Shown here: piece after piece, positions 25,098 to 32,811 of the stretch | How positions within the stretch are numbered: position 1 is the stretch's first letter | Layout: every line of letters begins with the position of its first letter | From: an uncultured bacterium | GTDB lineage: Bacteria > Verrucomicrobiota > Kiritimatiellia > RFP12 > UBA1067 | Direction: 5' to 3' | Assembly (NCBI GenBank): GCA_902779865.1 | Contig: CACZDG010000016.1 | Location: 1-38,568, forward strand | DNA: 38,568 bases | Notes under the pieces: model-generated | Databases searched by the model: none | Told to the model about the DNA's origin: nothing | Seen by the model: the letters and a program-made list of their open reading frames with translations, nothing else | Translations under genes and position numbers: made by a program

Positions 25098-25871
25098 TCA
25101 GCGCAGGAAGCCGGTGAGCGGATCGGAGGCGGCGGCGCCGCGCGCAAGGACGCGTCCGAGGCCGGCGCGGTAGGCTTCGCGTCCCGCCTCGATCGCGAGA
25201 CGGAAAGCGCGGGCCATGCGTGGCACGTCGCCGGACGTTGCGAGGGCTGTGTTCGCCATAACGGCGGCGCAGCCCATTTCCATCGCACGACACGCCTGGC
25301 TGGGTGCGCCGATGCCGGCGTCCACGATTATCGGGAGTTCGATTTCGTCGATGAGAATCTGGATGAAGTCCGCCGTGGCGAGTCCCTTGTTCGACCCGAT
25401 GGGCGCGCCAAGCGGCATGATCGCAGCAGCGCCTGCCTTCACCAGGTCGCGCGCCACGTTGAGGTCGGGATACATATACGGCAGCACGGTGAAACCCTCG
25501 GCGGCGAGCTGTTCGGTGGCCTTGATCGTCTCCTGGTTGTCTGGGAGGAGGTATTTCGTATCACGCATGATTTCGATCTTCACGAAGTCGCCGCAGCCGA
25601 GTTCGCGTGCGAGGCGTGCGATGCGCACTGCTTCCTTCGCGTCGCGCGCGCCGGAGGTGTTCGGCAGAAGGGTCACGCCCTTTGGGATGTAGTCGAGGAT
25701 GTTCTCCTTCTCCTGCGTGTTCGCGCGCCTCACGGAAAGCGTGATGATCTGCGCGCCGGCGTCTTCGACCGCCGCCTTCACGAGGCTGAGCGAATATTTG
25801 CCGGAGCCGAGAATGAAGCGCGACGTGAACGCGCTGTCGCCGAGAATCAGTTTGTCTTTGTCTTCAGGCAT
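25098..25871 (-). CDS. thiG: Thiazole synthase ThiG
   Basis: 257 residues, normal for ThiG. It condenses 1-deoxy-D-xylulose 5-phosphate, dehydroglycine and sulfur from ThiS thiocarboxylate into the thiazole phosphate. Recognised by [27 protein letters not shown], the lysine in [10 protein letters not shown] that forms the Schiff base with the sugar phosphate, and the phosphate-binding [14 protein letters not shown] and [17 protein letters not shown] precedes the ATG, and the thiF stop lies 13 nt upstream. Confidence 0.96.
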   Translation of the reverse strand: MPEDKDKLILGDSAFTSRFILGSGKYSLSLVKAAVEDAGAQIITLSVRRANTQEKENILDYIPKGVTLLPNTSGARDAKEAVRIARLARELGCGDFVKIEIMRDTKYLLPDNQETIKATEQLAAEGFTVLPYMYPDLNVARDLVKAGAAAIMPLGAPIGSNKGLATADFIQILIDEIELPIIVDAGIGAPSQACRAMEMGCAAVMANTALATSGDVPRMARAFRLAIEAGREAYRAGLGRVLARGAAASDPLTGFLR

Positions 25872-25884
25872 TTCAATTTGTTCC

Positions 25885-26520
25885 TTAGGGTTCGTTCCCC
25901 CCGTCGATAAGACGCAGTATCATCGTCGCCTGGTGCGCCGCGCACACGAGCACGCGCGCCCCGTAGAGACCGATGCCGCTCGCAACGTCCGTCGCGCGGT
26001 CTCCGCATACGTACAGCAGCTTCGCGGCGCGAATGGTGGAGATTTCATTCGCGGAGGCGAGCCCGGACATCCCTGACGCCGCCACCACGGGCTTTGACGG
26101 AAAAGCCTCCATGACGCCGGATACGAGCATTGCCTTCTGTTCGGCGCGGTCGAACGCCTCGCAGACGATGTCGTCGTCCTTCAGCAATCCGGCGATGTTC
26201 TCCGGCGAGATGCGCAGGGTTTCCGCGACGACTTCGCAGAAGGGGTTTATCGCGGCGATGTTCTCGCGCATGGCCTCGGCCTTTGGCTGCCCAACTTGGG
26301 CCACGAGGTATTGCTGGCGGTTGAGGTTGGACGGCTCAACGCGGTCGAAGTCGATGAGGTGCAAGTGTCCCACGCCCGCACGTGCAAGGGCGATGGCGAC
26401 GTTGGAGCCAAGGCCTCCAAGTCCGCACACTGCAACGCGCGCGGCGTCGAACTTCGCCTGCCTCTCCGCACCGTGGCGCGAGACGAGGGCGGCGTGGAAC
26501 GTTTCTCGGTCGGGTGCCAC
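25885..26520 (-). CDS. thiF: ThiS adenylyltransferase ThiF
   Basis: 211 residues from a GTG at 26520. This start is preferred to longer in-frame options because GGGAGG lies 8 nt upstream and the thiS stop is only 1 nt away. It is an E1-like enzyme that adenylates the C-terminal glycine of ThiS. The ATP site reads [21 protein letters not shown], followed by [18 protein letters not shown]. No CxxC zinc pairs are visible, as in the short ThiF group known from Clostridia and others. It lies between thiS and thiG in the operon. A molybdopterin MoeB-type role is less likely in this context. Confidence 0.92.
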   Translation of the reverse strand: MAPDRETFHAALVSRHGAERQAKFDAARVAVCGLGGLGSNVAIALARAGVGHLHLIDFDRVEPSNLNRQQYLVAQVGQPKAEAMRENIAAINPFCEVVAETLRISPENIAGLLKDDDIVCEAFDRAEQKAMLVSGVMEAFPSKPVVAASGMSGLASANEISTIRAAKLLYVCGDRATDVASGIGLYGARVLVCAAHQATMILRLIDGGNEP

Positions 26521-26521
26521 C

Positions 26522-26716
26522 TCAGCCGCCTCCCATGAAACAGACGATTTCCACTTGGTCGCCGTCGTTAAGAATGGTCTCTGCGTATTTTCCCCTCGGC
26601 ACAATGGCCTCGTTCAGTTCCACCACAATGCGCGTGGCGTCGTATCCGGCGGACGACAGGAAAGCCGCGACCGTCTGGCCTGCGGCATCCAGTTCCTCTC
26701 CGTTGATCTTCAACAT
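26522..26716 (-). CDS. thiS: Sulfur carrier protein ThiS
   Basis: 64 residues, ubiquitin-like fold (MLKINGEELDAAGQTVAAFL, IVVELNEAIVPR). It ends CFMGGG; the terminal glycine becomes the thiocarboxylate that supplies sulfur to ThiG. The usual end is a di-glycine, so this one has an extra Gly. The ATG at 26716 has AAGGA upstream. First gene of thiSFGH. Confidence 0.93.
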   Translation of the reverse strand: MLKINGEELDAAGQTVAAFLSSAGYDATRIVVELNEAIVPRGKYAETILNDGDQVEIVCFMGGG

Positions 26717-26747
26717 CGTGTTGTTCCTTTTCGTCTTTGGGAAAGGT

Positions 26748-26776
26748 AGTATACACCCCATGACGTCATGAGTCAA
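26748..26776 (-). promoter_or_regulatory. Near-consensus promoter of thiSFGH
   Basis: On the minus strand: TTGACT (26776-26771), a 17-bp spacer, then TATACT (26753-26748). The start should fall near 26741, leaving about 25 nt before the thiS ATG, too short for a TPP riboswitch. Confidence 0.75.
26759..26770. promoter_or_regulatory. Perfect palindrome CATGACGTCATG in the thi promoter spacer
   Basis: A 12-bp perfect dyad lies between the -35 and -10 boxes of the thi promoter, where a bound repressor would block RNA polymerase. The regulator is not in this window. Confidence 0.5.
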
Positions 26777-26828
26777 TGCCAATTTGTGTACATTCCTTTA
26801 TATTCCGCAACCAGAAGAAGGATTTTTT

Positions 26829-26837
26829 TGGTATAAT
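26829..26837 (+). promoter_or_regulatory. Extended -10 promoter of metG
   Basis: TGG followed by TATAAT at 26832-26837, preceded by a T-run. A start near 26845 gives a 26-nt leader with AAAGGAG at 26852-26858. No T-box leader fits. Confidence 0.65.
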
Positions 26838-26870
26838 ATACAGCTATCCACAAAGGAGAACTAGATAGAT

Positions 26871-28949
26871 ATGTCAGAGAAACGCCGTATAGTAGTAACG
26901 TCTGCGCTCCCCTACGCGAACGGGGACATCCACCTCGGGCATCTGGTGGAGTATGTCCAGACCGACTTCTGGGTTCGCTTCCAGAAGATGCGCGGGAACG
27001 AGTGTGTTTACGTTTGCGCCGACGATACGCACGGCACGCCGGTCATGATCCGCGCCCGCGCCGAAGGCATCACGCCGGAGGAGCTCATCGCTAGGAGCCA
27101 CGCCGCGCACCTTAAGGACTTCACGGATTTCGAGGTCGCCTTCGACAACTACTACACGACCAACTCTCCCGAGAACAAGGAGCTTTCCGAGCGCATTTTC
27201 TCCGCTGCTGAAAAGGCGGGCTACATATCCGCGAAGAGCTCTCCGCAGCTCTACTGCGAGAAGTGCGGCATGTTCCTGCCTGACCGCTACGTGAAGGGGA
27301 CGTGTCCCAAATGCGGCGCGGAAGGGCAGTATGGCGACAGTTGCGACCACTGCGGCGCAACGTATGGCGCGGAGGAACTCGGCAATCCCGTCTGCACCAC
27401 GTGCGGCGGAACGCCGTCCGTCAAGGACTCCGAACACCTCTACTTCGAGCTTGAGCCGCAGCACGCCTACCTTGAGAAGTGGATTCCCGGCCACACGACG
27501 AGCGACATCTCGAACAAGCTCCTCGAGTGGTTCAAGGAGCCGTTGCGCGGATGGTGCATCTCGCGTGACGCGCCCTACTTCGGCTTTGAGATTCCCGGAC
27601 ATCCCGGCAAGTTCTTCTACGTGTGGGTCGATGCCCCGATCGGATACATCGCGTCGCTTTCCAACTGGTGTGCCGCGCACGACGAGAAGCTGGAAGACTG
27701 GTGGAACAACCCGGATGCTGAGCTTTACCACTTCATCGGCAAGGACATCATCCGCTTCCACTGCCTCTTCTGGCCGGGGATGCTTCACTCCGCTGGGTTC
27801 AAGACGCCCACGAAGGTGTTCGTACACGGGTTCCTCACCGTCAACGGCGAGAAGATGTCCAAGTCCAAGGGCACGTTCGTGAACGCGCGCACGTACCTTG
27901 ACCACCTCCCCGCGAGCGCATTGCGCTACTACTACGCATGCAAGCTCGGCGGCACCACGGACGACATGGACCTCAACCTCCAGGATTTCGTCACGCGCGT
28001 CAACTCGGACATGGTCGGCAAGATTACCAACCTCGCCTCGCGCGGTGCGCAGATGCTGAACAAGAACCTTGAAGGGCGTCTTGGCACGCTCGACGAGGAA
28101 GGGCGCAAACTCGTGGAGTTCGCCCGGTCGCGCGCGGAGGCAATCGCTGCCAACTACGAGGCGCGCCGTTTCTCGCAGGTGCCGGTGGAGGTCACACGCA
28201 TCGCGGACGCGGCCAATGAATACTTCGACCGCCGCGAGCCGTGGAAGACGGTCAAACTGCCAGATGGAGCGGAGGCGACGCGCACAACGCTCACGACGAT
28301 ACTCAACGTGTTCCGCATCATCGCGATCTACCTGCGTCCGATCCTGCCGTCCTACGCGGACAAGGTGGCGGCGCTCTTCGGCGAATCACCGTACGTCTGG
28401 GACGACATCGCGAAGACCGTCGAGAACGGTACCATCGGCGCCTACTCGTACCTTGCCACGCGCATCGACGCGAAGCAGGTGGAGGCGATGGTGGAGAAGG
28501 CCAAGGTGAAGCCCGCCGAGTCAGGCGAAGTCGCACACGAGAGCCGTGCTTCGAAGAACAAGGCGAAATCCACGGGCCACGAATCACGAACCACGGACCA
28601 CGAACCACCGCTCAAGCCCGAAATCGCATTTGCAGACTTCGAGAAGCTCGACCTCCGCGTGGGCGTGGTGCGTTCGTGCGAGATCGTGCCGAAGTCGTCG
28701 AAGCTGCTCAAGTTCGAGCTGGACGCCGGTGCGCTCGGCACGCGCACGATCTTCAGCGGCATACGCGGGGCGTATCCAGACCCTGCGTCGCTCGTGGGCA
28801 AGGAGGTCGTATTCGTCGCGAACCTCGCGCCGCGCAAGATGAGTGTTGGCGTGAGCGAGGGTATGATCCTCTACGCGGGCGAACCTGGAGTTAGCGGCGG
28901 CGTGCTAACCCCGTTCGCCTCGGCCGGTGCCGGAACGCCCGCCACCTGA
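26871..28949 (+). CDS. metG: Methionyl-tRNA synthetase with C-terminal tRNA-binding domain
   Basis: 692 residues; charges tRNA-Met with methionine in the cytoplasm. Class I signatures are YANGDIHLGHLVEY (HIGH motif) and NGEKMSKSKG (KMSKS). The zinc-knuckle insert reads CEKC...CPKC...CDHC...CTTC, the two-zinc form. An anticodon-binding helical domain follows to about residue 550. Residues about 585-680 form the OB-fold tRNA-binding domain (FEKLDLRVGVVRSCEIVPKSSKLL, NLAPRKMSVGVSEGMIL). The linker between them (about 545-582) is rich in HES/TTDHEP and is coded by a heptamer repeat. The ATG is 12 nt after AGGAG, slightly long, but the N-terminus aligns with the family. Confidence 0.96.
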   Translation: MSEKRRIVVTSALPYANGDIHLGHLVEYVQTDFWVRFQKMRGNECVYVCADDTHGTPVMIRARAEGITPEELIARSHAAHLKDFTDFEVAFDNYYTTNSPENKELSERIFSAAEKAGYISAKSSPQLYCEKCGMFLPDRYVKGTCPKCGAEGQYGDSCDHCGATYGAEELGNPVCTTCGGTPSVKDSEHLYFELEPQHAYLEKWIPGHTTSDISNKLLEWFKEPLRGWCISRDAPYFGFEIPGHPGKFFYVWVDAPIGYIASLSNWCAAHDEKLEDWWNNPDAELYHFIGKDIIRFHCLFWPGMLHSAGFKTPTKVFVHGFLTVNGEKMSKSKGTFVNARTYLDHLPASALRYYYACKLGGTTDDMDLNLQDFVTRVNSDMVGKITNLASRGAQMLNKNLEGRLGTLDEEGRKLVEFARSRAEAIAANYEARRFSQVPVEVTRIADAANEYFDRREPWKTVKLPDGAEATRTTLTTILNVFRIIAIYLRPILPSYADKVAALFGESPYVWDDIAKTVENGTIGAYSYLATRIDAKQVEAMVEKAKVKPAESGEVAHESRASKNKAKSTGHESRTTDHEPPLKPEIAFADFEKLDLRVGVVRSCEIVPKSSKLLKFELDAGALGTRTIFSGIRGAYPDPASLVGKEVVFVANLAPRKMSVGVSEGMILYAGEPGVSGGVLTPFASAGAGTPAT
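28571..28608 (+). repeat. Heptamer tandem repeat (CACGAAY-like) in the MetG linker
   Basis: Five consecutive 7-mers: CACGGGC, CACGAAT, CACGAAC, CACGGAC, CACGAAC, then CAC. The unit is not a multiple of three, so the protein reads TGHESRTTDHEP with no peptide period, showing that the repeat originated at DNA level. Confidence 0.75.
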
Positions 28950-28967
28950 CGGTCTCATGGTTTTAGC

Positions 28968-28994
28968 CACAAAGAACGCAAAGAGCTCAAAGAG
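28968..28994 (+). repeat. 9-mer tandem repeat before the lactonase gene
   Basis: CACAAAGAA, CGCAAAGAG and CTCAAAGAG in a row. The last unit supplies the AAAGAGG that can serve as ribosome site for the following gene. Confidence 0.6.
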
Positions 28995-29005
28995 GAATGG
29001 ATGGC

Positions 29006-30193
29006 ATGTTTACGAGGTTTATGACGGTGTCTGCCGTAATTGCGGCAGGAGCGTTCGTCGCGTTTGGCGGCGTAAAGCAGATCGGCTACATCGGCGCGAG
29101 CAGCGGCGCGAAGCCAAACGCCCTGAAGATTGTGGAGGTTGACGCCGATACTGGCGCAATCTCGTACGTGGGGGCGCTTCCTGAGGCGAACACGTCGTAC
29201 ATCGCCGTCAACCGCGCGCGTACGCGCCTGTATTCCTCGTTCGCCGATCCATCGGGAGCGAAGGGCAAGAACGGCGGAGTTGTCGTGTACGCGCTCGATC
29301 CGTCCGGACGCAGGGCGACGCGTCTCGACAGGGTGATGACGGGACGTCCCGCGCCGTGCCACGTTTCCATCTCGCCTGACGAGAAGAAGCTCGTCTTCGC
29401 CGAGTACGGCGAAGGCACAGCAGGTTGGGTGGATTTGAAGGAGGACGGCACGTTCGTGAAGGAAACGCTCGCCGGAGTGGTGTCGGCTGATCCGACCGGT
29501 CCGAACAAGCCGCGCCAGGATCGTCCGCACTGCCACTGCGCCCGCGTTACGCCGGACGGCAAGTACATCTGCATAGTTGACCTCGGAACGGACCGCGTGA
29601 AACTATACTCCGCCAAGGACGGCGCATTCGTGCGCGACGTGATCACAACCCCTGCCGGCGCAGGACCGCGCCACATTGCATTCCATCCGAACGGGAAGTT
29701 CGCCTTCGTGATTTTCGAGCTTGAGAACTACGTGACGAGCTACCGCTACGAGGATGGTAACTTCATCCCCGTCACGCAAAAGAAGCTCACGCCCGAAGAT
29801 TTCACCGCCTTCTCGAAGGCGGCGGCGATAAAGCTTTCCGCCGACGCATCCGAGCTTTACTGCTCGAACAGGGGTCACGAATCGATTGCCGTGTTTTCCG
29901 TGGACGCAGTCACCGGGGACCTTGTGCGTCGCGGTATCGTGAAACTCGACGGGGCGTTCCCGTGGGACTTCGAGGTACTTCCCGGAGGGAAGGTGTTCGC
30001 TGTCGGGTTCCAGAAGGACGGCGTCGTGCGCACGTACCGCTACGATGCGGCCACATGTACGCTCTCGCCCGTTGCCGATCTAAAGGGCATGGGATCGGTG
30101 TTCTGCACCTGTTTCGCCCCGGCAAACCGGCAAACGTCAAATGAAATTAGGGTATTCCACAATCCGCGATTATTTGATATACTAATCACCCCT
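29006..30193 (+). CDS. Exported seven-bladed beta-propeller lactonase (YbhE/Pgl type), stop codon lost
   Basis: The ATG at 29006 is 10 nt after AAAGAGG (another at 28997 is too close). A signal peptide (about 1-25, MFTRFMTVSAVIAAGAFVAF) precedes a lactonase beta-propeller: IGYIGASSG, SYIAVNRARTRLYSSF, PAPCHVSISPDEKKLVFAEYG, CHCARVTPDGKYICIVDLGTDRV, GPRHIAFHPNGKFAFVIFE. Family members hydrolyse 6-phosphogluconolactone or similar lactones; export suggests another substrate or a structural role. Homologues normally end soon after a segment like the one here, VFCTCFAP (near 30118), but no stop appears in frame until 30658. The stop in the neighbouring frame at 30142-30144 would give a natural end. 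The end coordinate given is just before the hisI start and is a judgement. Confidence 0.7.
30176..30183 (+). promoter_or_regulatory. Extended -10 promoter of the hisI-like gene
   Basis: TGA plus TATACT (30178-30183), preceded by TT, resembles the other extended -10 boxes here. A start near 30190 leaves a leader of only about 4 nt before the ATG at 30194, so the transcript would be leaderless. Confidence 0.5.
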
Positions 30194-30658
30194 ATGGACA
30201 AATTGGAAGAGACAAGCGAGCTCCGGCTCGACTTTACGAAACTTGAAAAGGTTGGCGGCCAGGTCACGACTACGCGCGCTTCCGGCGCGTGTGAGTGCGA
30301 CCCAGGCGTGATTCCCGTGGCCGTGCAGAACGCGGACACGAAGGAAGTCATTCTCGTGGCCTACACCAACGAGTTTGCAATGAAGGAGTCGTTCGCGAAG
30401 CGCAAGCTCGTCCTCTGGTCCACGAGCCGCAACAAACTGTGGTTCAAAGGCGAGACCAGCGGCGAAACGTTCGACCTCCTCGAGGCGTACGTCAACTGCG
30501 AGCAGAACTCGCTTCTCTACGTGGTGCGTCCCTGCCGCGGTGGCATCTGCCACACGAAGAACAAGTCGGGCGCGCCGCGAAATTGCTATTACCGGAGGAT
30601 TGACTTCGACACGCTGAAGCTGTCGTTCGTCGATTCCACCGGAAAGGAAACTGTTTAA
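30194..30658 (+). CDS. hisI: HisI-like phosphoribosyl-AMP cyclohydrolase
   Basis: 154 residues if started at the ATG at 30194. HisI hydrolyses phosphoribosyl-AMP in histidine synthesis, in the cytoplasm. Core motifs are IPVAVQNADTKEVILVAYTNE, LVLWSTSRNKLWFKGETSG and CHTKNKSGAPRNCYYRR. Zinc cysteines are present (NCEQN, CHT, NCYY), but the magnesium motif DCDxD reads NCEQN, and the last two cysteines are 11 residues apart where 6 is usual. The frame is open upstream into the exported lactonase, so automatic annotation would call one 553-residue fusion. I regard it as separate because a cytoplasmic enzyme behind a signal peptide makes little sense and because a promoter and ATG sit at the junction. 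Confidence 0.75.
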   Translation: MDKLEETSELRLDFTKLEKVGGQVTTTRASGACECDPGVIPVAVQNADTKEVILVAYTNEFAMKESFAKRKLVLWSTSRNKLWFKGETSGETFDLLEAYVNCEQNSLLYVVRPCRGGICHTKNKSGAPRNCYYRRIDFDTLKLSFVDSTGKETV

Positions 30659-30683
30659 TAAGTAAAGCTGAAAGGTAAAAGAA

Positions 30684-31253
30684 ATGTCGTTTCTCATTGG
30701 ATTCCTGTATGTGGTTGAAGTCATCGTGTGCCTTCTGCTCGCGTTGGCGGTAATGCTCCAGAAGCCGAAGGAAGGCGGCCTTGGCGGCGCGATCGGCGGC
30801 GGCATGGGCGAAGCCGTGTTCGGAGCGGACGCGAGCAACGTCCTCATCAAGGTGACGATTTGGCTTGGCGCGATATTCCTCGCCAATACGCTTCTCCTTG
30901 CGCGTCTGACCTCCACGAGGCACTCGCAGTCCGTTGTTGACCTTTCCGCTCCCACGGAGCAGCAGCAGCCCGCGCAGCCGCAAACGGCTGAACCCGCTGC
31001 GGAACTGCCTCCGCTCGAAGCCCCTGCGAAGGCTCCCGCCGCGAATACGCCTCCGCCTCCCGCGCCTGCGCCTGCGGCGAAGCCCGCTCCTGCACCGGCA
31101 CCTGCGGCAAAGCCCGCTCCTGCACCGGCACCTGCGGCAAAGCCCGCTCCGGCACCGGCTCCTGCGGCAAAGCCCGCTCCTGCACCGGTACCTGCGAAGC
31201 CCGCGCCTGCTCCGGCTCCAGCACCAGCTCCGGCTCCTGTTCCTAAAAAATGA
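30684..31253 (+). CDS. secG: SecG preprotein translocase subunit with a Pro/Ala-rich tail
   Basis: 189 residues with GAAAGG before the ATG. The N-terminal 75 residues are SecG: two transmembrane helices (about 2-24 and 53-72) around LQKPKEGGLGGAIGGGMGEAVFG. SecG assists SecYE in protein export. E. coli SecG is about 110 residues; here residues 85-189 form a flexible tail of PAPAPAAKPA repeats, encoded by 30-bp tandem units. Such a tail could reach away from the membrane, but its role is unknown. The gene overlaps the hemolysin III gene by 4 nt. Confidence 0.92.
   Translation: MSFLIGFLYVVEVIVCLLLALAVMLQKPKEGGLGGAIGGGMGEAVFGADASNVLIKVTIWLGAIFLANTLLLARLTSTRHSQSVVDLSAPTEQQQPAQPQTAEPAAELPPLEAPAKAPAANTPPPPAPAPAAKPAPAPAPAAKPAPAPAPAAKPAPAPAPAAKPAPAPVPAKPAPAPAPAPAPAPVPKK
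31070..31200 (+). repeat. 30-bp tandem repeat in the secG tail
   Basis: About four units of roughly GCGGCAAAGCCCGCTCCTGC plus ACCGGCACCT encode AAKPAPAPAP. Near-identical DNA indicates recent expansion. Confidence 0.8.
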
Positions 31254-31906
31254 CGGTAGCAAGTAAAGGACAGACAGTTGGCGAGGAAATCGCCAACACG
31301 GTCATCCATGTAATCGGGTCGCACCTCGGTGCGGCCATGATTGCTTTATTGGTTTGGCAGGCTGTTCATTCCGGTGTTGACCTTGGTTGGAAAATCGTCT
31401 CGGCCTGCATCTTCGGTTCGTGTGCGATTCTGCTCTATTCCATTTCAAGTGCCTACCACGCTGTCTCCGCTCCGCGAGCGAAGGCCGTTTTGCACATCAT
31501 GGACCATACGGCGATATACTTCCTCATTGCGGGGTCGTACACGCCGTTCTGTCTGGTGACGCTGCGTCCCGACCATCCCGGGCTTGCGTGGACCGTGTTC
31601 GGCATTGAATGGGGCGCGACGCTTGCGGGGGTGTTTTTCAAGATATTCACCACGGGCAGGTTCAGGTACGTATCAACGGCCGCATACATCGTGATGGGAT
31701 GGGTGGCGTTGATTGCGATAGGCCCGCTCGTCCGTGCGCTGAGCGGACTCGGCACCATGTGGCTCGCCCTGGGCGGAGGACTATATACCATTGGCTGCGT
31801 GTTTTACCTGTGGCGAAGTCTTCCCTACCACCATCCCGTATGGCACTTGTTCGTGCTGGCCGGGTCCATCTGCCATTTTTTCTGCATCTTGTGGTATGTG
31901 ATGTGA
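31250..31906 (+). CDS. Hemolysin III / PAQR family integral membrane protein
   Basis: 218 residues with seven likely transmembrane helices. Family signatures are SISSAYH, HIMDHTAIYFLIAGSYTPF and PYHHPVWHLFVLAGSICHFF; the conserved His, Asp and Ser residues are those proposed to bind zinc in PAQR proteins. The family has been linked to hemolysis, lipid and membrane homeostasis; ceramidase-like activity is shown for some eukaryotic members only. The start overlaps the secG stop (ATGA), so translation is coupled. Confidence 0.92.
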   Translation: MTVASKGQTVGEEIANTVIHVIGSHLGAAMIALLVWQAVHSGVDLGWKIVSACIFGSCAILLYSISSAYHAVSAPRAKAVLHIMDHTAIYFLIAGSYTPFCLVTLRPDHPGLAWTVFGIEWGATLAGVFFKIFTTGRFRYVSTAAYIVMGWVALIAIGPLVRALSGLGTMWLALGGGLYTIGCVFYLWRSLPYHHPVWHLFVLAGSICHFFCILWYVM

Positions 31907-31956
31907 GGCGAACGACCTGACTACCATACAATCAACCAAAAGAAGGAGGAAAGTAA

Positions 31957-32811
31957 ATGAACGAAGAAGTGAAGAATCATTCAAGCGCCAAGGCCGTGTG
32001 CGTGTGTGCGTTGCTTGTCGCTGCGGGAATAGCCGGCGGGTTCGCCGTGGGACGCATGACGGGCGGTGCGGTCAAGGAAGAACAGCCGCAGCCAGTTGTG
32101 AAGGAAAAAGTGCAGACTGACGACGCCAAGAAGCTCGCCAAGGCCCAGAAGCGCATAGTGGAGCTTGAGCGCGACCTTGCCGACGCCAAGGCCTCGGCGA
32201 AGCGCGTGAAGGCTCTTGCATTGAAGGCGGAGAACTCCGTCTCCAACCTGTTGGCGAATAGTACGAGTAGCGTGTCGGTGATGACAAACGCCGATGTGGA
32301 GGCCGAGCTGAAGCGGCAACTTCCGGAGGATGCATACCACGAGGCCACGAACGCACTTTCGCGCCTGCGTGCGAAACTTGCGGAGCGGGCGAAGGGCAGG
32401 TACGATTACATTTCAGCGGTGGACGTGTCGCACATGTCCAAGTCAGACCGCGAGAACCACAAGAAGTTCCTCTCCCTGCTGGAGAAGCGCGAGGCCATCA
32501 GGGCAAAGGCGACCGGAATCATCCCCAACCCGGCGGTGCTTCAGGAGCTGGTGGAGCTGGATATGTCCATGCAGAAAGTCGCGAAACAGGAACGCTCCGC
32601 GCTCGTTCGCGAGGTCGTGCGCGAGCTGGGTTACTCCGGCGACGATGTGGATGTCGTGCATGACACGCTCGTGAACGTCTTCGACAGCACTTCGGGCGGC
32701 GGATTGAACAGCCTGTTCGAAGCCGCGTCTGACATGCTACCCGGCGATGGTGATGGCGATGGCGAGCCCAAGGTTAAGGTTGGCGTAGAGACGCACGTCA
32801 TCGGCATGTGA
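31957..32811 (+). CDS. Unknown membrane-anchored coiled-coil protein
   Basis: 284 residues with a strong ribosome site (AAGGAGG, 31943-31949). One hydrophobic segment (about 12-33) suggests an N-terminal membrane anchor with a periplasmic body. Residues about 48-95 form a Lys/Ala/Glu-rich coiled coil (DAKKLAKAQKRIVELERDLADAKA), and 120-215 are mostly helical. The end is acidic and Gly-rich (GDGDGDGEPKV). I recognise no family. The stop overlaps the next gene (TGATG), so the two probably work together or at least are co-translated. Confidence 0.7.
   Translation: MNEEVKNHSSAKAVCVCALLVAAGIAGGFAVGRMTGGAVKEEQPQPVVKEKVQTDDAKKLAKAQKRIVELERDLADAKASAKRVKALALKAENSVSNLLANSTSSVSVMTNADVEAELKRQLPEDAYHEATNALSRLRAKLAERAKGRYDYISAVDVSHMSKSDRENHKKFLSLLEKREAIRAKATGIIPNPAVLQELVELDMSMQKVAKQERSALVREVVRELGYSGDDVDVVHDTLVNVFDSTSGGGLNSLFEAASDMLPGDGDGDGEPKVKVGVETHVIGM

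Noticed and set aside
26838-26870. T-box leader before metG
   Set aside because: The leader is only about 26 nt, far too short for specifier and antiterminator elements.
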